The notes: generated by a model not told the origin, from the letters alone. Counted from the first letter of the stretch, positions 29,861 to 41,198 are shown. The stretch is 64,000 nucleotides of DNA from Shewanella pneumatophori (GCF_023283895.1 NZ_JAKILB010000009.1:62001-126000); one strand, 5' to 3'. Numbers and translations are program-made.

Positions 29861-32344
29861 TTAATTAATAGATATAGGAAGAGAAAGCACTTGAGTTTTT
29901 ACACCACCAGGTGTTTCGACAGTAACAAGGAATGTACCTGAGTTTGGTTCATCTTCACCTTTAAGCGTTACGCTAAACTCGCGACCACCGTTGTAGTTAG
30001 TACTAGGCCACACATACTCAGATCCACTTACTACAGAACCTGCACTTGCAGTAAAGCTGACTTTTGAACCTGCAGGCATTTGCTGATTATGAAGATCTGA
30101 AATAGTAAAATAAACGGTTCCTGTAGCCTTACCGATAATATCAATACTTTGGTCATAAGAACCACCTGACCCACTATAACTATCGACAATCAACACACGA
30201 GAACGATCAGTTGCTAACGCTGTACTTCCAGACATAACAATGACTAAGCTACCTCGAACATATAACGATTTAGAATCTGTGACACCATCAGCACATGCAT
30301 CATGAACAGGATCTGCGCATAGAACACCATTATATTTACCGTCTTTAAGATCAAAAACACCGTTAGAATTAAAATCAACTAATTCTTCTAGCTCACCACC
30401 TAACTGCCCATTTGCCTGTTGTGGATTAAAACGGCCATCTTCATTGTAATCATTAAACACATCATCTAAATCAAATGGCATACCACTTACATCAGTTTGA
30501 GTGTTAAATGCTGTCACTTCGTTCGCATCAAATCGACCATTACCGTTTAAATCAGGAAAAGACTCTTCACCGATAGCAGTTGCTGTAATCGTTGCTCGTC
30601 CACCATACTTTTGACCGTAATGGTTACCATAAATACCCAATGCAGAGTCAAAAGATAACTCAGCACTAGGATCGTCAACCATTAAACCTGCACCATTGAT
30701 TAATTGGTAGCCCTCAGGTCTCGCTTGCTGACTTGTCCAAACAACACTACACGCACCTTTATTTGTTTGACACGCGTCTTCAATTGCACCACCTTCGGTT
30801 GTAAATGATATCGTTGTACCGTCTGGAACAGGGTTGTTAAATGCATCGGCTAAACGCGCAGTAACTGTAACTTCAGTGCCATCAACATCCCAGCCTTCAG
30901 CATTTAAAACTGTAGCTGACAATGAGAAGCTGTCTTGATCAGGAATACCTGTTGAAATAACTAACTCACTAGACTGACTTGAAATTACAGGGCTAGAGCC
31001 ATCAACAGTCGCGGTTACACGCACAGATGTAGCCACCGTACCCGTTCTAACTACTGTTTGAGCAACACCTTGATTATTTGTTGTTGCGGTAGCTGGATCC
31101 AAACTAATTCCACCGACTTCTGTATTTAAAGCAAAAGATACCGACTGATTGCTTACAGGATTACTATTTGTGTCTAGAACTTTAAACTGAACCACTGAAG
31201 ACTCAACCCCACCAGTGCCAAGAATACTGATATTTTGAGGTGTTGCAGACAAAAATACGATACTACCAACATCTGCTGGCAATACATTAATTGTTGCAGT
31301 TGCAGCTAAGTTCAAACCACCAGCATTAGCCGTAACATTAATGGCGTCATCCCCTTTACAACCTTTAGCTAAATAGGTTGTTGTCGCAACGCCATTAACC
31401 GATGGCACCGGAGAACTAATCTCAGCTTCTGGAATTTCCTTGGTCGAGCAAGTTGAAGAAAAGTTGACATCTACGGGCTGAGTAAAAGGATTGCCACTAT
31501 CATCTTGAATTGCAACCGAGATAGTTGCAGTTCCTCCTGCAGTTAACTCATCTACACTTACGCTAGCAACCCCCTCATTGAATGGCGTGCCACTTCCCAT
31601 TAGAACGTTTGTAGCACCTATAACTACAACAACTTTTCCCTCTTCACCACTTGATAAAGACGCAGTAACCTCTCCAGCTCCTAAAGAACTACCCGCATAT
31701 ATATCAACCGTTGCCTTACCATTGGCATCAGTCACTGCTGATTTAATAGGAAGATCTCCGATCGTTGTATCGAATGTTACAATCGAAGGCTTATTGATAC
31801 CGCTAACAGTTGCAGTGATCTTACCTGGAATAGTCGTTGTGATTGCATCAATAGGCTCACCATCCGTATCTGTTAATACAACTACAATAGACGCGCCATC
31901 ATTGACTTCACCACCATCTCCTTCCATTACAAACACTAGCGGCTCTACCGTAATATCACTGTATCCAGCAACTTCTACAGTTAATGAGCCTGCTCCGGGA
32001 ATATTTGAAGTCGCCAGCAAAACCTTAGCCGTACCATTGCCGTCAGTCTTATCAGTGCCTATTCCCGGGATAAAAGTACCTATGGCACTATTATCAAGCT
32101 TGAAAGTCACCAGCTTTCCAGCTAAAGCACCGTGAAGTGAGCTTGTTACCACTGCAGTAACTTCTGCTGGTGCTTCGGCTTTAATTGACTCAGTATTAGA
32201 AATAGAAAGAACGACACTAATGATTTCTGTCGGTTCTGGCGTCCCGCCATCATCTGGATCGTTAGAGATACTTCCTCCGCCGCCACAACCAACGAGTAAA
32301 AATGACCAAATAAAAGCAATAAAAATGCTATATGCTGACTTCAT
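29861..32344 (-). CDS. Large Ig-like (invasin Big-1 type) lipoprotein with calcium-loop motifs
   Basis: 827 residues. The signal ends in a lipobox, SFLLVGC, so Cys20 is probably lipidated; it is followed by GGGG and an acidic linker. The body is a series of about 90-residue beta domains with repeated phrases such as DANGKATVDIYAG, NNQGVAQTVVRTG and NPVPDGTTISFTT, typical of bacterial Ig-like group 1 domains of intimin/invasin-type adhesins. Between about residues 595 and 660 three calcium-loop-like motifs occur (DLNGNGRFDANE, DYNEDGRFNPQQ, DFNSNGVFDLKD). It is presumably anchored in the outer membrane. The role is probably adhesion or surface structure; no partner gene is adjacent. Confidence 0.78.
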   Translation of the reverse strand: MKSAYSIFIAFIWSFLLVGCGGGGSISNDPDDGGTPEPTEIISVVLSISNTESIKAEAPAEVTAVVTSSLHGALAGKLVTFKLDNSAIGTFIPGIGTDKTDGNGTAKVLLATSNIPGAGSLTVEVAGYSDITVEPLVFVMEGDGGEVNDGASIVVVLTDTDGEPIDAITTTIPGKITATVSGINKPSIVTFDTTIGDLPIKSAVTDANGKATVDIYAGSSLGAGEVTASLSSGEEGKVVVVIGATNVLMGSGTPFNEGVASVSVDELTAGGTATISVAIQDDSGNPFTQPVDVNFSSTCSTKEIPEAEISSPVPSVNGVATTTYLAKGCKGDDAINVTANAGGLNLAATATINVLPADVGSIVFLSATPQNISILGTGGVESSVVQFKVLDTNSNPVSNQSVSFALNTEVGGISLDPATATTNNQGVAQTVVRTGTVATSVRVTATVDGSSPVISSQSSELVISTGIPDQDSFSLSATVLNAEGWDVDGTEVTVTARLADAFNNPVPDGTTISFTTEGGAIEDACQTNKGACSVVWTSQQARPEGYQLINGAGLMVDDPSAELSFDSALGIYGNHYGQKYGGRATITATAIGEESFPDLNGNGRFDANEVTAFNTQTDVSGMPFDLDDVFNDYNEDGRFNPQQANGQLGGELEELVDFNSNGVFDLKDGKYNGVLCADPVHDACADGVTDSKSLYVRGSLVIVMSGSTALATDRSRVLIVDSYSGSGGSYDQSIDIIGKATGTVYFTISDLHNQQMPAGSKVSFTASAGSVVSGSEYVWPSTNYNGGREFSVTLKGEDEPNSGTFLVTVETPGGVKTQVLSLPISIN

Positions 32345-32561
32345 TGTCAGGCTCCCTGTTACTCAAGAACTAATCCGTGGCAACTATCAAGCTACCTTTT
32401 AGGTAACACTATACAATCTCCAAATCACTTTTCCACAACAAATCACTTTTATTTTCAACAATTACCTATAACTTTAACCTCACGGGCATTTCCTATGAGG
32501 CACTTTCTTGCTAGGCTTTAATGCGCAAATTGAAAAGCATAAAAATTAAACAGGAAGCACT

Positions 32562-33890
32562 ATGTCTGCTACGAAAACAAAAAAACTCGGCCTCACGAGT
32601 AAGATTATTATCGGCATGCTTGCCGGTATTATCCTTGGACTGCTGTTACGCAATCTGTTTCCCGAAAGTGATTTTATAAAAGAGTACATAACCGAAGGTG
32701 TGCTCAACGTTATTGGTACCATCTTTATCTCAAGCTTAAAAATGCTCGTTGTTCCACTTGTGTTTGTTTCATTAGTCTGTGGAACATGCTCCTTAAGTGA
32801 GCCATCAAAGGTTGGTCGTTTAGGTGGTAAAACCATTGCGTTTTATCTATTCACTACCGCTATTGCACTTTCAATGGCGATTCTTATCGCGATTGCAGTT
32901 CACCCTGGAAATGCCAGCTTAGTGACTGAGGGGATGCACTTTGACGCCAAGCAAGCACCTAGCCTTTCAGACGTATTAATCAATTTAGTACCAACTAACC
33001 CGCTACATGCAATGAGCGAAGGTAATATGCTGCAAATCATCATTTTCGCGGTGATTTTTGGTTTTGCTATTTCTCATATTGGCGAGCGTGGTGCACGTGT
33101 TGCAGCGCTGTTTAACGACCTAAACGAAGTGATTATGCGTGTTGTAACGTTAATCATGCAGCTTGCGCCTTACGGTGTCTTTGCTTTGATGGCGAAACTT
33201 GCGCTAACTCTGGGCATGGAAACCTTTGGCAGCGTAGTAAAATACTTCTTCGTCGTGCTAGGCGTATTGCTTATTCATGCCTTTGTGGTTTACCCAACCT
33301 TACTTAAGCTGTTCTCGGGACTTAACCCATTCACCTTTATCCGTAAGATCCGCGATGTTCAATTGTTTGCTTTTAGCACCGCGAGCTCGAATGCAACGCT
33401 ACCAGTAACCATTGAGACTGCTGAACACCGCATGGGCGTAGATAATAAAATTGCATCATTCACCCTACCGCTTGGCGCCACTATTAACATGGACGGCACC
33501 GCAATTATGCAAGGTGTTGCAACGGTATTTATTGCGCAAGTATTTGGTATTGAGCTAACAATTACTGATTATGCGATGGTGGTAATAACCGCTACGCTAG
33601 CATCGATTGGTACAGCAGGTGTTCCTGGTGTTGGTCTTATCATGCTTGCAATGGTGCTTAATCAGGTCGGTCTGCCAGTTGAAGGTATCGCGCTAATTAT
33701 CGGTGTTGATAGATTACTAGATATGGTGCGTACTGCTGTTAACGTAACCGGTGATACTGTCGCTACTGTTGTTATTGCTAAATCTGAAGGTGAGTTTGAT
33801 GAAGCATTATTTAACGACACCCAAGCGGGTAAAGTTGCCCCAGGATTCAATGCTCAGGTTCACGCTGAAGAAACTAAGGTAAATCGCTAA
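32562..33890 (+). CDS. Dicarboxylate/amino acid:cation symporter (DAACS family)
   Basis: 442 residues with eight membrane helices and two re-entrant loops. The substrate and cation site motifs are present: SSNATLPVTIE (first hairpin), LPLGATINMDGTA (helix 7) and GTAGVPGVGL (second hairpin). Such proteins (GltP, GltT, DctA relatives) import glutamate, aspartate or C4-dicarboxylates with Na+ or H+. Substrate preference cannot be told with confidence; the NMDGTA motif agrees with Na+ coupling. A short acidic tail ends the protein. Terminator follows directly. Confidence 0.93.
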   Translation: MSATKTKKLGLTSKIIIGMLAGIILGLLLRNLFPESDFIKEYITEGVLNVIGTIFISSLKMLVVPLVFVSLVCGTCSLSEPSKVGRLGGKTIAFYLFTTAIALSMAILIAIAVHPGNASLVTEGMHFDAKQAPSLSDVLINLVPTNPLHAMSEGNMLQIIIFAVIFGFAISHIGERGARVAALFNDLNEVIMRVVTLIMQLAPYGVFALMAKLALTLGMETFGSVVKYFFVVLGVLLIHAFVVYPTLLKLFSGLNPFTFIRKIRDVQLFAFSTASSNATLPVTIETAEHRMGVDNKIASFTLPLGATINMDGTAIMQGVATVFIAQVFGIELTITDYAMVVITATLASIGTAGVPGVGLIMLAMVLNQVGLPVEGIALIIGVDRLLDMVRTAVNVTGDTVATVVIAKSEGEFDEALFNDTQAGKVAPGFNAQVHAEETKVNR

Positions 33891-33913
33891 TATCTGTTGA
33901 AGCGATTAACTAG

Positions 33914-33943
33914 AAAGGGCGCTATAAGCGCCCTTTTAATTTT
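33914..33943 (+). terminator. Terminator of the symporter gene
   Basis: AAAGGGCGCT (33914-33923) and AGCGCCCTTT (33927-33936) form a 10-base stem with a 3-base loop, followed by TAATTTT. Confidence 0.85.
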
Positions 33944-34052
33944 ACTGGCCCATCCAAAATCAAATTGCGACATTGAAAACGACACATTGCAGCTAAGTGT
34001 AAAATGTTAGCCATCAAGATTAATTTTAAAGCGGCTATCAAGCTTCTGAAAA

Positions 34053-34598
34053 CTACTTTAGCGTCTTAATCACTTTAGCTGGCACACCGCCAACCATAGT
34101 ATCTGCTGCAACATCTTTATTGACTACCGCACCTGCGGCAATCACTGAGCGAGCACCAATAGTCACACCTTGATTAATCACCACGTTGCCACCAATCCAC
34201 ACATCATCTTCAATAGTGATCGGCAAGCAATAGGTTTCCCAGCGACGTCGGCTCATATAGTCAACCTCATGTGATGCGGTATAAAATTGGCAGTTAGGGC
34301 CAATCATCACGTGATCACCAATGGTAATTGCTGCGCCGTCAAGCATCACTGCGCCCATATTGATAAAACTACCATTGCCTATGGTTATTTGTTTACCAAA
34401 CTCGCAATTAAATGGCTCACGCACAATCGAACCTTCACCGATATTAAGTAACTGCTTCATCAAGCACTGAGTTTCGCTAAAGCCTAAGCTATTATTAATT
34501 TGCTTTTGTAATAAATAGGCGTTGTCTCGTACTGCTGAAATCTCAGGATCTGCACCAGCAAACACTTCACCATTGAGCATTTTTTCGTATTCGGTCAT
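34053..34598 (-). CDS. Sugar O-acetyltransferase (maltose/galactoside acetyltransferase type)
   Basis: 181 residues. An N-terminal helical Mac domain (MTEYEKMLNGEVFAGADPEI) precedes a left-handed beta helix built from hexapeptide repeats (ITIGNGSFINMGAVMLDGA, IGDHVMIGPNC, VWIGGNVVINQGVTIGARSV). The catalytic His lies in FYTASHEVD. It transfers acetyl from acetyl-CoA to a sugar hydroxyl, probably in detoxification; Maa and LacA are the named relatives. Trimer expected. Confidence 0.9.
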   Translation of the reverse strand: MTEYEKMLNGEVFAGADPEISAVRDNAYLLQKQINNSLGFSETQCLMKQLLNIGEGSIVREPFNCEFGKQITIGNGSFINMGAVMLDGAAITIGDHVMIGPNCQFYTASHEVDYMSRRRWETYCLPITIEDDVWIGGNVVINQGVTIGARSVIAAGAVVNKDVAADTMVGGVPAKVIKTLK

Positions 34599-34636
34599 AG
34601 CATCATTTTTCTTATGGTATTTAGGGTCGATCTAAA

Positions 34637-34669
34637 AAAGGCATAACCTGCTCTCCAAGTTATGCCTTT
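34637..34669 (-). terminator. Terminator of gsk
   Basis: AAAGGCATAAC (34637-34647) and GTTATGCCTTT (34659-34669) form an 11-base stem; the A-run before it is a T-run on the minus strand. It sits 35 bases past the gsk stop. Confidence 0.8.
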
Positions 34670-34703
34670 ATGTTGTTTATAGCGCCTATAGCCGCGATTA
34701 GCG

Positions 34704-36008
34704 TTATCTTTCCCAGTATGACTCTTCTAAGCTATCTTCACGCTCAGGTAAGCCACGAGACAGTCTTGGGCTGTGCTGCGCAAGTACTTCATAAGCGACG
34801 CGGTTAGCATACTTACAAATTTGCGAGAATGATGAGTAACACAAACCATCACGCTTATGTTTGCTAGAGCCCGGCACATTAGTTTTATGGAAAGTGTTCG
34901 AAGCCAAGTCATGCAATAGTGCCGCTAACGCACCATCGCCTGCTCCGTTGGTATTACGGATAATTTCAGGACCGCCCATATAAGGAGAAATATGCGCATA
35001 AACTTTAAGTGGCGACTCGCAGTCTGCTTTTAGTTTAGGACGCGAGAACTCATAGCGGTTAAATTCCGGAATAGAGCCTGGTAATAACGTATGGCTAGTC
35101 TCACGCTTTTCTGAATCTTCAGTGTAACCCGCTGTATAAAGCCCTAAAGGACCAGCTGTAGTTAACACCATATCACACCACTCAAGTGCCGCTTCGCTCG
35201 CAAGCAATGGGTCGCTAAAGCCAGTGAGAGCTTCACCTTCGTCTTCATTCATTGCAAGAATAGTGACATGCTCTTTAATGAACTCTTGCCACCACTTTGG
35301 GTCTTCTTCGATTAAAAAGCGCGTACCTAGGGTTAATACTACCGGCACTTCAGCTTCTTTAGCGTAGTTAATCGCTGTCATTGCCGCGTCAGTGATTTGA
35401 TCGCCACCGCTAGCACGCATCAAGTAAGCCGTTAAAATCAGAGCTGAACCGCCCTGAACAACTGCTTTATCGATATATGTCGGTGTTAATTGATCCATTG
35501 AGCCTTTGCTGATCGCAAACGTACGCTCACCGCACTCAGAAATTAGCGTAAAACAACGACCAATAGGACCCGCTACCGGTTGCAGGTAGTTCAAATCCAC
35601 TTTAGATGAAGTGTTACATAGGTAACGGTAAGCATAACTGCCCACTTCAATATTTTGACTCATCACGCCAAATAATACTGAGCGGTCATCAGCTAAGATA
35701 GAATAATTGTGTACTGTGTTACCAATCGTGCCACCAGCAAATTCATCGCTGATCAGCTCATTAGTTTTTAGCTCAGTATAAAGTGCATGGGCCTTGTCAT
35801 CGTCAATCAAGGTTGAGTTACCTTTCGGCAGCTCGTATCGAGTCAATAACTCATCTTCCACTTTCGCTTCAATATCCACTAAAGTCTGATCGATACCAGA
35901 AATATAAGTAGAAATTGGTAAAGGCTGTTGGATCAACTGCGCTAGCAATGGATCGCGATTTTTAACAGGAAAATAATGTTTAGACTTACGCTGACCTGGA
36001 AACTTCAT
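34704..36008 (-). CDS. gsk: Inosine-guanosine kinase
   Basis: 434 residues from the ATG at 36006-36008, the same length and N-terminus (MKFPG-RKSKHYFPV) as E. coli Gsk, with AGAGAG eight bases upstream; a further ATG eight codons earlier is rejected. PfkB/ribokinase fold: FAGGTIGNTVHNYS near the substrate site and NTNGAGDGALAALLHD with the catalytic Asp. It phosphorylates inosine and guanosine with ATP in purine salvage. In E. coli gsk also lies near hemH and adk. Confidence 0.97.
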   Translation of the reverse strand: MKFPGQRKSKHYFPVKNRDPLLAQLIQQPLPISTYISGIDQTLVDIEAKVEDELLTRYELPKGNSTLIDDDKAHALYTELKTNELISDEFAGGTIGNTVHNYSILADDRSVLFGVMSQNIEVGSYAYRYLCNTSSKVDLNYLQPVAGPIGRCFTLISECGERTFAISKGSMDQLTPTYIDKAVVQGGSALILTAYLMRASGGDQITDAAMTAINYAKEAEVPVVLTLGTRFLIEEDPKWWQEFIKEHVTILAMNEDEGEALTGFSDPLLASEAALEWCDMVLTTAGPLGLYTAGYTEDSEKRETSHTLLPGSIPEFNRYEFSRPKLKADCESPLKVYAHISPYMGGPEIIRNTNGAGDGALAALLHDLASNTFHKTNVPGSSKHKRDGLCYSSFSQICKYANRVAYEVLAQHSPRLSRGLPEREDSLEESYWER

Positions 36009-36273
36009 ATAGAGCTCTCTTTCATTCGGCATCCATGCAAAATATAAATTAAAACGGGTAAGTTATCTCAACCTGTTTATACAAATTCGCATAAACAAGC
36101 ACAACACTTTGCAACAGCAGACCATAATAGAAATTCACGCTCCCCGATTTGTTTATCTTTGTCACAAGTTAAACAAAATAGTGAGTTAAATGGTCTAGCT
36201 ACGCAAAAAGGTGGGGGATTTTACCACACGCCACCTCTTTCGCTAGCTGAAATCACTATAGAAGTCAGAAAAA

Positions 36274-37269
36274 TTAATTCCAGCCTTTTGTTTGCTGCTC
36301 AACAATTCTAGCCAATAACTCGATATGGGGCTCAGAATCATTTAAACAGTCAATAAATTCGTACCGTTCCCCACCAGCCGATAAGAAGTCTTCTTTACCT
36401 TCTTGCGAGATCTCTTCAAGGGTTTCTAAACAATCACAAGAGAACGCTGGGCACATAATATCAACCGACTTCACACCTTCTTTTGGCAGAGACTCAAGTA
36501 GCCCATCTGTTGCAGGACCAATCCACTCTTCTTTACCAAATTGCGACTGGAAACAAATGCGCCATTGCTCCTTAGTTAAACCAAGCTCTTCTGCTAACAA
36601 CTCGGCTGTTGCTTGGCACTGAGCTTGATAAGGATCGCCCTCAGTAATGTAACGTAGCGGCACACCATGAAACGACATTAATAAAACCTGTGCTTGGCCT
36701 TTAGCTTGCCAATGGTTTTTTACCGACTCGGCTAATGCCTTAATATAATCCGCATGGTCGAAGTATTGCTTGTTGAAACGCAGTTCTGGGATGTTGCGCT
36801 CTGCCTTTAAAAGCTCAGCTATGGCGTCGTAAACCGGAGCAACTGTAGAGCAAGAATATTGCGCATACAGTGGCAGTACAAAAATCTTTTCAGCGCCTTG
36901 CGCCTTTAAGCTATCCAGCCCCGATTGCAAAGACGGGTTGCCATAACTCATACCGAGTTCAACAGGAATGCTTTGCCCTAAGGTTTGCTGTAATTGAACT
37001 TTGAGTTTGTCGCGCTGCTTTTGACTAATCACCATCAGCGGTGAACCTTCATCCCACCAAATAGATTGGTACAGCTTGGCCACTTTTGCTGGGCGAGTAT
37101 TTAGAATGATGCCGTTTAAGATCGGTTTCCAAATCCATGGTGAAAGATCAACAACACGAGGGTCACTTAAAAACTGTTTGAGGAATTTTTTTACATCAGG
37201 AGCGGTCGGTGAATCAGGCGTACCTAAGTTAACTAATAACACACCGAATGGAGGGGCTAAGTCACTCAC
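36274..37269 (-). CDS. hemH: Ferrochelatase
   Basis: 331 residues from a GTG start (ATGTGA: the ATG one base out of frame hits a stop). GVLLVNLGTPDSP opens the protein, and VLLMSFHGVPLRY carries the conserved metal-site His; the C-terminal CLETLEEI has the conserved Glu. It inserts Fe2+ into protoporphyrin IX, the final step of heme synthesis, at the inner face of the membrane. It contains a CPAFSCDC cluster of cysteines close to that Glu. It follows adk in the same direction's neighbourhood as in enterobacteria. Confidence 0.96.
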   Translation of the reverse strand: MSDLAPPFGVLLVNLGTPDSPTAPDVKKFLKQFLSDPRVVDLSPWIWKPILNGIILNTRPAKVAKLYQSIWWDEGSPLMVISQKQRDKLKVQLQQTLGQSIPVELGMSYGNPSLQSGLDSLKAQGAEKIFVLPLYAQYSCSTVAPVYDAIAELLKAERNIPELRFNKQYFDHADYIKALAESVKNHWQAKGQAQVLLMSFHGVPLRYITEGDPYQAQCQATAELLAEELGLTKEQWRICFQSQFGKEEWIGPATDGLLESLPKEGVKSVDIMCPAFSCDCLETLEEISQEGKEDFLSAGGERYEFIDCLNDSEPHIELLARIVEQQTKGWN

Positions 37270-37323
37270 ATGAATTCTCTTTTTAGCAAGATATTCAGCT
37301 CAGGCTATCACCGCAAAACGCAT

Positions 37324-37354
37324 AAAAAAAGCCCATTTTCATGGGCTTTTTAAA
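37324..37354 (-). terminator. Terminator of adk
   Basis: AAAAGCCCAT and ATGGGCTTTT form a stem around TTTC, with the A-run at 37324-37330 giving the T-run on the minus strand. Confidence 0.85.
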
Positions 37355-37431
37355 ATATGAGAACTAGCTCATAAACACATATTCACTCGAGTATTTTTTA
37401 TACTCAGAGACTATGGAATTGATGCTAGGTA

Positions 37432-38118
<687 letters not shown>

Positions 38119-38255
38119 CTAGAAGCGAGCAAAAAGCCGCCAGCGTGATGGGTATTATATGTTTAGGGCGGCGATCTTCGCATAAATGGCCGCCATTTTG
38201 AAGTCATTTGTCCTTCGACTTTAGCATCACAAGCAACAAATATCTTTGATGCTAA

Positions 38256-39101
38256 TCAGTAAAGTAAGGTGTAGAGCTTACGTCGGTATTGATTAGCTAG
38301 TGTGTTGCCTTGGCCGAGCGCCGTTAAGATCTCTAAGAATGACTGCTTCACCTTGCCATCTTGTGCAGAGATATCTTTTTGCAATGGCGCAAAAAGTAAC
38401 TCAAGCGCTTCATCATTGCGTCCAGCTTGATGCAATGCTTTGGCAAGTTCAATCACTAACTCCAAGTTAGATGGATCGTTTTCAACATCTTGCTGCAGCT
38501 TTCTAATTTCCGGCGTGTCAGCAGCATCAAGCGCCAAAGCAAGCTTGGCTTTTAAGCTTTGATAGTAACTATCCTGATCGGCAAGACCAACAGAATCTAA
38601 TAATGCCTGTGCGTCTTCAAGCACACCTAGCGATAAATACACATCGGCTAAGGCTAAGGCGATTTCAGCAAGCTGTTTTTCGTTATAAGCATCTTTTAAC
38701 AGTGGCAATGCGGCAATAGCATTGTTTTCAGCTAAAAAGACTCGCGCTTGATTAAGTTTTAATTGCCACTGGGCAGGTAAATGCTTATCCAGCATCTCGG
38801 TAATTTGCGCAGCGTCTTGCACGCCCGCAAAACCGTCTACCGGTTTGCCTTCGTGTAAAACCAAGGTTGTCGGTAAACTTTGGATCTGAAAATAATTAGC
38901 GATTTCCATTTCCGTTTCACAGTTAACCTTAGCTAATACAAAACGGCCATTTTGTTGCTGGGCGATGCTTTCAAGCGTTTGCATCAGGCTTACACTTTCT
39001 GGGCTTTGACTTGCCCAAAACGCCATTACAACCACCTTCTCCATCGAAGCGTCAACCACTTGTTGGATGTTTTCTTTAGTCAGCTCTAGAATCGATTGCA
39101 T
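38256..39101 (-). CDS. cnoX: Thioredoxin-like co-chaperone CnoX (YbbN)
   Basis: 281 residues: a thioredoxin domain (1-110) and TPR-like C-terminal helices, the layout of E. coli CnoX, which holds unfolding proteins and passes them to GroEL. The usual CxxC is lost; the position reads FWASQSPES, without any cysteine, so it cannot act as a reductase. The only clear cysteine is Cys61 in VNCETE, which corresponds to a conserved Cys near position 63 in E. coli. It lies between htpG and adk, a grouping of folding genes. Confidence 0.88.
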   Translation of the reverse strand: MQSILELTKENIQQVVDASMEKVVVMAFWASQSPESVSLMQTLESIAQQQNGRFVLAKVNCETEMEIANYFQIQSLPTTLVLHEGKPVDGFAGVQDAAQITEMLDKHLPAQWQLKLNQARVFLAENNAIAALPLLKDAYNEKQLAEIALALADVYLSLGVLEDAQALLDSVGLADQDSYYQSLKAKLALALDAADTPEIRKLQQDVENDPSNLELVIELAKALHQAGRNDEALELLFAPLQKDISAQDGKVKQSFLEILTALGQGNTLANQYRRKLYTLLY

Positions 39102-39133
39102 AACTTTTCCTTCGCTATTAGCGAGTGACCATA

Positions 39134-39160
39134 AAAAAGAGGCAGTATAACTGCCTCTTT
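39134..39160 (-). terminator. Terminator of htpG
   Basis: AAAGAGGCAGT (39136-39146) and ACTGCCTCTTT (39150-39160) form an 11-base stem with a 3-base loop and an A-run (T-run on the minus strand). Confidence 0.85.
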
Positions 39161-39175
39161 AATCATAGCTGTTGA

Positions 39176-41092
39176 TTACTTAACGCTAGCTAATAGCATT
39201 TGGTTCATTAGCTTAATAAATGCAGATGGGTCAGCAAGGCTACCTTTTTCAGACAATAGTGCCTGTTGTAGTAATAGCTCTGACCATTGAGCAAATAATT
39301 GCTCATCTTGTTCGTCATTCAAACGCGCTACTAACGGATGCTCTGGATTTAGCTCAAATGTCGGCTTAGGCTCAGGTACGTCTTGACCCGCTGCTTGCAT
39401 AAGCTTGATCATCTGCGTTGACATTTCGCCTTCACCAGCAACCACACATGCAGGCGTATCAGTTAGACGCGTTGTCACCTTAACTTCAGAAACCTTATCA
39501 CCTAAGCTATCTTTAACACGCTTAACTAGGCCTTCTGATTCAGTTTGTAGCTTCTCTTGCGCTTCTTTTTCGCCAGCATCTTCTAGCTCGCCAAGTTCAA
39601 GATCGCCACGGGTCACTGAGTGTAGTTTCTTGCCATCAAATTCTGTTAAATGGTTAATTAACCATTCGTCGATACGCTCAGACATCAATAACACTTCAAT
39701 GTCTTTTTTACGTAACACTTCAAGATGTGGGCTGTTAGCTGCCGCTTCATGGCTATCGGCAACAATGTAGTAGATCTTAGACTGACCTTCTTTCATGCGC
39801 TCAATGTAATCTGCTAGCGATACGTTAGCTTTTGCTTCACCGGTATGAGTCGATGCAAAACGCAGTAGACCAGCTACACGCTCTTTGTTAGCAAAATCTT
39901 CTGCAGGGCCTTCTTTTAGCACTTGGCCAAACTCAGTCCAGAAAGATTGGTACTTTTCAGCATCGTTCTTAGCAAGCTTTTCAAGCATGCCTAACACACG
40001 CTTAGTCACAGCAGTGCGCAGCGCCGTAGTAACCTTGTTATCTTGCAAAATTTCACGAGATACGTTTAGCGGTAAGTCGTTTGAGTCAATCAAACCTTGC
40101 ACAAAGCGCAGGTAGCTTGGCATAAACTGCTCAGCGTCATCCATTACGAATACGCGCTGCACAAACAGTTTTAGTCCATGCTTACGGTCACGATTCCACA
40201 AATCCCAAGGTGCTTTGGCTGGGATATACAATAAGCTGGTGTACTCTTGCTTACCTTCTACGCGGTTGTGGCTCCACAAAAGTGGGTCTGCGAAGTCATG
40301 AGAAATATGCTTGTAAAACTCTTGATACTCTTCATCAGACACTTCACTCTTGTTACGTGTCCAAAGTGCTGTCGCCTTGTTCATTGGCTTCCAGCTACCT
40401 TCTGTTGCTGGTACAGCTTCTGAATCTTCAGTTGCTTCAACTGCTGGCGTGCCCGCTTCAAACATCTCTACTGGTACCGAGATATGGTCAGAGTATTTAG
40501 TAATGATTGAGCGCAGACGGTAGTCATCAGCAAACTCTTTTTCATCATCACGTAAGTGCAGAGTAATTTCAGTACCACGAGTTTGCTTAGAGATAGTTTC
40601 AACGGTGAAGTCACCTTCACCAGCTGATTCCCACAGCACAGCTTCATCAGCGTTATGGCCTGCAGCACGAGTGCGAACGGTAACGCGATCGGCAACGATA
40701 AAGGCTGAGTAAAAACCAACACCAAACTGGCCAATTAACTGTGAATCTTTCGACTCATCGCCAGATAGGTTTTTAAAGAAATCTGCAGTACCAGATTTAG
40801 CAATCGTACCAAGGTGTTCAATTACACCGTCGCGAGTCATACCGATACCGTTATCTTCAATCGTAACAGTACCTTTGTCTTTATCAGCGCTAATGCGAAC
40901 ACGTAGCTCACCATCGCCTTCATAAAGATCGTTATTAGTTAGGGCTTCATAGCGTAACTTATCCGCGGCATCGGCAGCGTTCGATACTAACTCACGTAAA
41001 AAGATCTCTTTGTTTGAGTACAAAGAATGGATCATCAAATGTAATAGTTGTTTGACTTCAGTTTGAAAGCCATGCGTCTCTTGTTGTGACAT
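39176..41092 (-). CDS. htpG: Chaperone HtpG (Hsp90)
   Basis: 638 residues. The GHKL ATPase domain begins [20 protein letters not shown] and contains [13 protein letters not shown] (Glu/Asn of the ATP site), DNGIGMTR and [10 protein letters not shown]; middle and C-terminal dimerisation domains follow. Acidic insert [15 protein letters not shown] (about 240-255) sits at the usual variable linker. It remodels client proteins with the DnaK system. Whether a sigma-32 promoter precedes it could not be decided by eye. Confidence 0.97.
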   Translation of the reverse strand: MSQQETHGFQTEVKQLLHLMIHSLYSNKEIFLRELVSNAADAADKLRYEALTNNDLYEGDGELRVRISADKDKGTVTIEDNGIGMTRDGVIEHLGTIAKSGTADFFKNLSGDESKDSQLIGQFGVGFYSAFIVADRVTVRTRAAGHNADEAVLWESAGEGDFTVETISKQTRGTEITLHLRDDEKEFADDYRLRSIITKYSDHISVPVEMFEAGTPAVEATEDSEAVPATEGSWKPMNKATALWTRNKSEVSDEEYQEFYKHISHDFADPLLWSHNRVEGKQEYTSLLYIPAKAPWDLWNRDRKHGLKLFVQRVFVMDDAEQFMPSYLRFVQGLIDSNDLPLNVSREILQDNKVTTALRTAVTKRVLGMLEKLAKNDAEKYQSFWTEFGQVLKEGPAEDFANKERVAGLLRFASTHTGEAKANVSLADYIERMKEGQSKIYYIVADSHEAAANSPHLEVLRKKDIEVLLMSERIDEWLINHLTEFDGKKLHSVTRGDLELGELEDAGEKEAQEKLQTESEGLVKRVKDSLGDKVSEVKVTTRLTDTPACVVAGEGEMSTQMIKLMQAAGQDVPEPKPTFELNPEHPLVARLNDEQDEQLFAQWSELLLQQALLSEKGSLADPSAFIKLMNQMLLASVK

Positions 41093-41198
41093 GAAATGTT
41101 CCCTTTAAAAATCAGTTTAAATAAAGCTTACAAATAAGATGGGGCTATAAAATCGCTTTTCAAGGGAAACAGTGTGCATTGATTTCAATTGCACAAAA

